Assembly (NCBI GenBank): GCA_037447655.1
Contig: JBBHKE010003437.1
Location: forward strand, 1-47,838
Direction of reading: 5' to 3'
DNA: 47,838 nt
DNA from: Zygnema cylindricum
Lineage: Eukaryota; Streptophyta; Zygnematophyceae; Zygnematales; Zygnemataceae
The notes beneath the pieces are model-generated. The model saw nothing but the letters and a program-made list of their open reading frames with translations, made no database searches and was not told where the DNA came from. A program made the translations under genes and the position numbers. Positions 42,648 to 47,838 of the stretch are shown here, piece by piece; positions within the stretch are counted from its first letter, which is position 1; each line of letters begins with the position of its first letter.

Positions 42648-43878
42648 AGGACCTCAGAGTAGGCAGCTCACACAAAGCCTCTAGGATAACCCTGACCCCT
42701 TTGTCTTTCAGCACGAATATTTGCCATCTTGGCAAACAAAAACTCTGACCACCTTCACCCTTGTGAAGGCAAGACTCCCCTAAGTCGATAGCAAAAAGAA
42801 TCTTTGAATTTGCTCCCCTGAGTAGTAAGTTATGGAGGGTCAAAGCTTACCTTTTGTACAGAAGCTCTCCGGGAGAGAGCGTCCTATCTACCAAATTTTT
42901 CTAAGTCTTATCTCTCTCTAAAACTCCATCTACTGACATTCGGCACCAATTATATTACTGTATCGTACAGATAGGTACAACTGCCGGTGTACTTTATGTA
43001 CGAATATTTTACGACATGACCAAAATGTCGACACCTGTCTTTTTTTGATTCGTTTCCGTAGTCCATAGAGATGCCAAAATCCAATGTCGTGGTGCCACGT
43101 GTCATCCGATGTGGCGGCGACCATAAACCTCCGAAATCTTCTTCCGCGATCGCGACATTCTTTGCGGCCGTCCGATTGAAAGCCGATTTCAATCGTAGCC
43201 GTCATAAATATTTGCGATGTATTTGTTTCGCTATCGAAACAAATGCGCGGTTCGTATTTATTTTTCATACTCATAATCCGTACTTTTCATAACTTTCTCT
43301 ATGTATCCTGTATATAGTTGTCGTTTAATGTATTAGCCTTTATGTTAACGTTTAAATATTTATTAAACGCTATATCGTCTACCACTAATCCTAGACTAAA
43401 TGGATGAGGCTACCGGCTACCGGCGGCATTACCTGTCCGTAGATAGCAGGATCAAATCCTCTAGGCAACAACTTTCCTTTTAGTAAATCAACTACACCGC
43501 TTATCGCTATTAGAGTATATAACGCTAATACAGTGCCCCTAAATTTTGACCCCAAAACGTGAAATATAATTAATAACGCTATTGAAGGGCGTGGACCATA
43601 ATCTGCCACGTTTCAGACACTTAATAAGAATCAATAACGCTAATTATTTTTTGACGCTATTTAATCCTTGACTCTTATAGGGATTGGCAATGTACTTTAC
43701 TACCTCGTAATTCTTTGGATAGCATAGGCAGCCATAGCACTAGCTTTCTCTCCAACTTCTCAGTGACTGCAACAAGTGTGAGAGTTAGAGAGAGAAGTTA
43801 GAGACAAACTGCCTTGGCTTCTTTTTGTGCACTTTATTTTAGACCTAGAAAATACTAAAAGAACCATCAATTTGTACA
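42628..43878 (-). repeat. 5' LTR of copia element 2 (1251 bp including a MITE)
   Basis: The partner of 37224-38294. After subtracting the MITE and its TA it is about 1051 bp. The outer end TTTGTACA is followed by the ATAGG duplication. Confidence 0.9.
43495..43692. mobile_element. 198-bp TA-flanked MITE in the 5' LTR
   Basis: Ends CACCGCTTATCGCTATTAGAG and the complement of CATTGCCAATCCCTATAAGAG are imperfect inverted repeats, flanked by TA (43493-43494, 43693-43694). The 3' LTR reads CAACTACTTTACTA at this point with a single TA, so the element inserted after the retrotransposon did. Same family as 7917-8462. Confidence 0.92.
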
Positions 43879-43883
43879 ATAGG

Positions 43884-44567
43884 CGCGGCCTCCAAAATCT
43901 TCCAGTAAAGCTTCAAAATCATATCCATTCTTTGGCGAAACACATGGGCCGTTGTAGGTGGAGATCTTCCACTAAAGGATCTAATCCACATATACGATCT
44001 TTGAGGGTGTGGACATTAATTTTTTAGGGGTTAGGTAAGCATGTTGTGTAGGTTTTTCGTATGTTGGTAGTTATTTTTGGTAGATTTGTTCAAGTGTTGG
44101 TGGTTTACTACTTTGGTGAACTTTGATTTTTTTGTTTTTTATTTTGAGCTAGTCTCTTTTCACTTTCGTAGAACGTAAATGCTATTTTTTTTACCCCTTC
44201 GTACTTTAAAGTTTTGTCCATCGTATGTTTTGCAATAAGGCCTTATGGGGATCGGATTATGTGACAAACATAGGTTGTATTATTTAGGATTGGGGCCTTT
44301 TGGTTGTAATTGTTAAGCCTCGAGGCCTTTAAGTACGTTAACAAGCTTTCACATAACTGTTTCCCTGGTACCTCGTAGGCAAAGATTATATATTGAAAAT
44401 CGTCAAAGTTTTTTAAAATCGTGCAATTTCATTGTAGAATTTGTATTTCCGAACTATATCATTGTACAATTTTTTTGACAATGTCAATCATAGTTGCCTA
44501 ATTTATACGGATTTCTACTTTAATGAAAAACCATGTAGTATTCCTAGCTTTTATCCTTTTCGTAAAT
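43884..44567. other. Intergenic region, no gene seen
   Basis: AT-rich. The only oddity is a short inverted repeat GTGGAGATCTTCCAC near 43958. Confidence 0.35.
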
Positions 44568-44792
44568 TGTTAGATTGGCACATGAATGTTGGTTCAATAC
44601 GAGGTAGAATGTGATATGTCACACTCGAAGCCGACTAAAATAAATAGGTACGAACCTCCTAGGCTCTGCATCGAGCTGGTGGTATAGTGGTTAGTGCGCG
44701 ACATTCAAGTCAACAGTCCCGGGTTCGAGCCCTGGCTGACTCAATTTTTCCTAGTATGGGATATAAATCCTAGGATTCAAAGAAATCTAACA
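44568..44792 (+). repeat. LTR1 of the tRNA-bearing TRIM-like element
   Basis: TG...CA ends with the 9-bp inverted terminus. The tRNA-like unit lies 105 bp inside and is followed by TTTTT. Confidence 0.85.
44673..44743 (+). tRNA. tRNA-Glu-like sequence in LTR1 (anticodon position TTC)
   Basis: The acceptor arm GAGCTGG pairs mostly with CTGACTC. Box A (TGGTATAGTGGTTAG) and box B (GGTTCGAGCCC) are intact, the T-arm CCGGG-TTCGAGC-CCTGG pairs fully, and a T5 Pol III terminator follows at 44745. The anticodon arm is two bases short, so it is unlikely to give a translating tRNA, but Pol III signals are complete. It is similar to tRNA-Glu in the D-arm. Confidence 0.7.
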
Positions 44793-44805
44793 TGGTATCG
44801 GAGCC
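44793..44805 (+). promoter_or_regulatory. Primer-binding site of the TRIM-like element
   Basis: TGGTATCGGAGCC, one base from TGGTATCAGAGCC, begins at the first base after LTR1. This is the initiator-Met tRNA 3'-end complement used by many plant copia elements. Confidence 0.85.
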
Positions 44806-44849
44806 AGCGGAGTTGCGAATGGTTTGACCGGCCATTCCGCGAGAGGGGG

Positions 44850-45079
44850 TGCTAGATTCGCACGTGAATGTCAGTTCAATACGGGGAACAATGTGATACG
44901 TCTCACTCGAAGCCGCCTAAAATAAATAGGTATGGACCTGCCAAACTCTAAATCGAGCTGGTGGCACAATGGTTAGTGCGCTGACAACTCAAGTCAAAGG
45001 TCCTAGGTTCAAGCTCTGGCCGGCTCAATTTTCTCTAATATCGGACATGCTGAATCACGAATTTCTAAGAAATCTAATA
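44850..45079 (+). repeat. LTR2 of the tRNA-bearing TRIM-like element
   Basis: Starts TGCTAGATT after the purine tract and ends near AATCTAATA, where the CA end has mutated. It aligns with LTR1 over its full length, with substitutions and small indels. Confidence 0.8.
44954..45027 (+). tRNA. tRNA-Glu-like sequence in LTR2 (anticodon position CTC)
   Basis: The acceptor GAGCTGG/CCGGCTC pairs at all seven positions (one G-T). The anticodon arm TGAC-AACTCAA-GTCA has a 7-base loop with CTC in the anticodon place but A instead of T at position 33. The variable loop has 5 bases and the T-arm pairs with wobbles. TTTT follows. It folds better than the LTR1 copy overall. The odd position 33 argues against a translating tRNA. 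Confidence 0.65.
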
Positions 45080-45184
45080 TTTTAACATTGTTTCTTGTAC
45101 ACAATGTACGGGAATGTATGTTAAGTGTGGCCTTAAAATATCATCCAAGTGTCGCAATTCTACACGTTATGTTATTGACTAGGC

Positions 45185-45369
45185 GATTCTCAGAGGTGGG
45201 TAGCCTAAAGATAGAGAGGGATGGAGAGATCGTTTCGGATGAGGACTTAAATAGGATTGAACAGTTGATGTTTGCACCCAAACACTTGGAGAGTCACGGT
45301 CGGATCTTTTTGTTTTGCAGTTTTTTAAAAATCCTAAAAAACTATAGGACATGGTATGGAAAAGTATGA
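45185..45369 (+). other. Unrecognised open stretch, possible exon
   Basis: The frame after CTCAG at about 45193 reads GSLKIERDGEIVSDEDLNRI and then EQLMFAPKHLES, with more coding-like composition than the surroundings. The family is not recognised. It could be a captured gene fragment or chance. Confidence 0.25.
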
Positions 45370-45419
45370 AGTTTTGTAAATAGCCTCACTTTTCGTCTGA
45401 TGGACACTCACTCTAAAGT

Positions 45420-46300
45420 TAACATTAAGTGCACTTTCCTATGTGATAAAGTAAGGGTTTTTTTTGTAGGTTTCCTCCAAAACTTAGCCAGCAACGAGAA
45501 AGTCCGCAATTGTACCAAATGAAATTACCATATTACAACTTGTGTAAGTTTAAAACTTTGAATGTATTGCGGTTTGTCGTCTAGCGCGTTTTGACCCACT
45601 TTCTCGTTCTTCCATCTCATCTTCAAACTTCTACTTAAATCACCTCGTGAGGTGATTTTAACTAAAGTTTCATGATATGAACGAATAGATATGAATACAC
45701 AAATGTTGTTGCACGCACCGGAGGTTTTTGAAAACATTTATGAGTGGAGTACAAACAAAAAAACCCAATGCACGTTTCCAACTTGTGCTTACTTAACTCC
45801 GTGTTTTTTTTTTACGTATAGGGGCCGTGGAGGGGTCTCGACCAACGAACGCCATTTCTTCAAAAGCGAAGTACGTGAAGGCGCCGCTTTCTCTCTCCCT
45901 CTCCCATTACCGTGTCTATCTCATAATTCTTATAATGAAAAACGACAACTATGCTATCAAATGAAAGATCTTTAAAAAATATCAATCTTAACTGTTTTTT
46001 GGGGTATTTTGATGGCAAGTAGAGTGAGAAAGGACAAAAAAAAACAGAATATAGAAACCATGGCGTAAAGTTTTGGAATAAGTGACGTCGACGCTATCAT
46101 AAGTGAGCGTGACGTCAAAATGTCACAAACCCGAAACATCTGCAATGTCACAAAGTACTAGACGCCCTCAACCGTCGCTAGTTTGTAAACGTCATCAATT
46201 GTCGCAAGTTTTGTAATCGTCTACAACCGTCACAAATTACACCCACGCCCACATCCGTCACAATTTAAAGTAACGATTTCATTACATTACAACGAAACCA
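45420..46300 (+). repeat. Dispersed repeat R1, copy 3 (uninterrupted)
   Basis: Same order of landmarks as 2055-3440 without the MULE-like insertion: CTTTCCTATGTGATAAAGT, TCACCTCGTGAGGTGA, GGGGCCGTGGAGGGGTCTCGA, TATTTTGATGGCAAGTAGAG, then TACAACCGTC. A short additional piece of the family lies at about 46680-46750. Confidence 0.7.
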
Positions 46301-46904
46301 TAGTTGTTCAAATCGCATATTATGCACGAAACGAATGCGCGAATACTACATACGATACGCGCGAATACTACATACGATTCGCATATAACGATTCTAAAAA
46401 ATTGATAAAATGCGTAACTTACTATATACCCGTACATTTTCATACACTTATGTACTGTGTCATTATATTTTAGTATAGTTGCCGTCTATTTTCCGTACGT
46501 ATTCCTACAGTGTCCGTATATGTCCGTACTTTTAACAAAATTTACGAAAAGTATGAAAATAACAAATACTATGTAAAATCGTAAAAAAGTAAAAACCCGT
46601 CCGAATTGAAAATCTATGAGTTGAGCGCTTTGAAAGTAGTACGTAAAATATTCGCTAGAAAATAAAGTAGCAAGACTAATGGTGCGTCTCCATGTGCCAA
46701 AGTAAAGGTTTTTTTCTGTCGTTTTCTTGTAAAACTTAGAGCCGTACCGCGTAAGTTTTAACAATACAAAAAAATAGAAAAAATGAGAAGTACATTTTGC
46801 GTCATCATCGAATTTAGCATATAAACAAACTTTTCTTTAAAACACAGGGAAGATGTGTTTTAAAACAAAGTATTTTCGAAAAAACAAATAGGAACACGTA
46901 TTAG
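46301..46904. other. AT-rich spacer, no gene seen
   Basis: Contains the tandem GCGCGAATACTACATACGA (46335-46380) and a short R1-like piece (46680-46750). No gene is recognised. Confidence 0.35.
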
Positions 46905-47340
46905 TGTTGTTTTGAAAAGTTTGTTTCGTGCGTACGCGATAGTTCGTGCGCTATAGAATTTAATGTGGAGGTTCGAATGGATTCATAGAGTGGGGGAGCG
47001 AACGAACGAATATAATTTAAGTGATGAAAAAGACTCACTGAGTGGCGGGTACAAGCATTGTCAAATGGACGGCGGATCGCGAAGCGATCCGATGTGGAAT
47101 AAACAAATTGTTGAAACAGGCACCGCCGGTACGGCGCAGTTGCGACGCAAACAGGACAACGCAACTGCGGTTATTTTGGGATGAATATGCGCCGCCGGTA
47201 CGGAGCAGCTGCGACGCAGAAGAGTCAACGCAGCTGCGGTTACCCTGATACGATTCGCACAAACAAAGCAGGTGACGCAGCTGCGAATAATATGACTAGT
47301 ATATATCGTGAGTAATGATATTTACTTAGTGGTAGCTTGG
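46905..47340. repeat. Right arm of the 436-bp inverted repeat
   Basis: The reverse complement of 1-436 without gaps. On the minus strand an 80-odd-codon frame is open in both arms; about six of ten codon differences are silent, but it has no ATG start in either arm. Confidence 0.85.
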
Positions 47341-47838
47341 TTTTTGACGTACGAATATTGTGGAGATGTCGGTGTAAATATTATTTACAACATAATTTTG
47401 TCTTTTTGCTAATTAATTATTAGTGTAGATTTGTTCGGTCTGACATACCTCGAACTATTCGGGTATACTTACAATAGTTTAAGTTGATGGTAGATACCGT
47501 ACGGATGGTATGCCTCCGTACATTCAGTAGTGAACTCTCTGAGTATAACTTGTAGGACTTAGAATATTTTGAGTATCGCAGTCAAGTTTATCAAAGCAAT
47601 GGCAAACTGTTTTCTACATCTTTGACCTGTTGGTGCGATCACTCTGTTTGGTGCTTTTATGTGAAACTTTGTGGAGTTATTATATTATATAGAATATATA
47701 TGTGTGTAAAGTTTCATTGTATTCGAGTACCTCTGTAAGATTCTTTGAGCAGTCTAAGTGGTTAGTTTGTGAAGCTGTCAGCTGTTTTTGTGAAACTCTG
47801 GAGCTTATATCTTCTAGATGCCTTGGGGGATTTGGCTG
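47341..47838. other. Unassigned sequence outside the inverted repeat
   Basis: No gene or repeat boundary is recognised in the last 498 bp. Confidence 0.35.

Larger units (their letters stand above)
37224..43878 (-). mobile_element. Complete copia-type LTR retrotransposon, decayed (element 2)
   Basis: The LTRs are 42628-43878 (5', with an extra 198-bp MITE) and 37224-38294 (3'). The 5-bp target duplication ATAGG is at 37219-37223 and 43879-43883. On the minus strand the LTR starts TGTA after a purine tract (AAGGGGAG, complement of 38295-38302). A degenerate initiator-Met primer site, TGTTATAAGCCC, lies at 42627-42616. The order gag, zinc knuckle, protease, integrase, reverse transcriptase, RNase H is canonical for Ty1/copia. 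Frameshifts and stops between domains make it non-autonomous today. Confidence 0.9.
44568..45079 (+). mobile_element. Miniature LTR element (TRIM-like) with a tRNA-like unit in each LTR
   Basis: LTRs 44568-44792 (225 bp) and 44850-45079 (about 230 bp) are similar throughout. LTR1 begins TGTTAGATT and ends AATCTAACA, a perfect 9-bp inverted terminal repeat. Directly after it stands TGGTATCGGAGCC, an initiator-Met primer site (44793-44805). Directly before LTR2 stands a purine tract GAGAGGGGG (44841-44849). The internal part is only 57 bp and codes for nothing, so mobility would depend on another element's proteins. No clear target duplication is seen. LTR divergence shows the copy is old. Confidence 0.85.

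Noticed and set aside
44673-45027. Two ordinary tRNA-Glu genes in tandem
   Set aside because: Both lie at the same place within paired LTRs, with primer site and purine tract between them. One has a shortened anticodon arm and the other lacks T33.

Overview
The window is eukaryotic nuclear DNA. Its genes have GT-AG introns, there are copia-type LTR retrotransposons and several families of small DNA transposons, and degenerate TTTAGGG-type repeats occur. The best-read gene is a serine hydroxymethyltransferase of the plant SHM6/SHM7 type. The other two genes are a five-bladed beta-propeller, glycosidase-like protein and a (Ser-Pro)n hydroxyproline-rich wall protein. Together these suggest a streptophyte with a large, repeat-rich genome; a charophyte alga such as Chara would fit. 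The species is an inference and cannot be settled from this window.

Layout. 1-436 is one arm of an ungapped inverted repeat whose partner is 46905-47340. 0.4-8.8 kb is transposon debris: three copies of a dispersed repeat here called R1 (the third is at 45.4-46.3 kb), two MULE-like miniature elements, a tandem R2 repeat, and a 2.5-kb hAT-like element carrying a minisatellite and a nested TA-flanked MITE. 9.2-11.5 kb holds the beta-propeller gene (3 exons). 11.5-13.1 kb is AT-rich and empty. 13.1-16.4 kb holds a (TA)n array, the remnant of a tRNA-bearing miniature LTR element, and a copia pol whose domain order is circularly permuted. 16.5-21.2 kb is microsatellite, purine/pyrimidine blocks and nested hAT, MULE and MITE copies. 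21.3-25.3 kb is the SHMT gene (4 exons, with a TATA box and a poly(A) signal). 25.4-30.7 kb is low-complexity DNA, including a long GGGAGA array and a telomere-like tract. 31.3-32.7 kb is the hydroxyproline-rich gene, cut by a 10-N gap. 33-37.2 kb is mostly unassigned. 37.2-43.9 kb is a complete but decayed copia element on the minus strand, with LTRs, PBS, PPT and a 5-bp target duplication. 44.57-45.08 kb is a miniature LTR element with a tRNA-Glu-like Pol III unit in each LTR. The right inverted-repeat arm and about 0.5 kb of unassigned sequence close the window.

The three host genes have no evident joint function: one serves one-carbon metabolism, one is glycosidase-like, one is cell-wall structural. 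The most unusual signal is the pair of miniature LTR elements (44568-45079 on plus, 13184-13410 on minus). Each carries a tRNA-like sequence about 105-114 bp inside its LTR, in sense orientation, and the two tRNA-like sequences are of different apparent identity. This resembles the published Cassandra TRIMs, which carry 5S rRNA in the LTR, but with tRNA instead.
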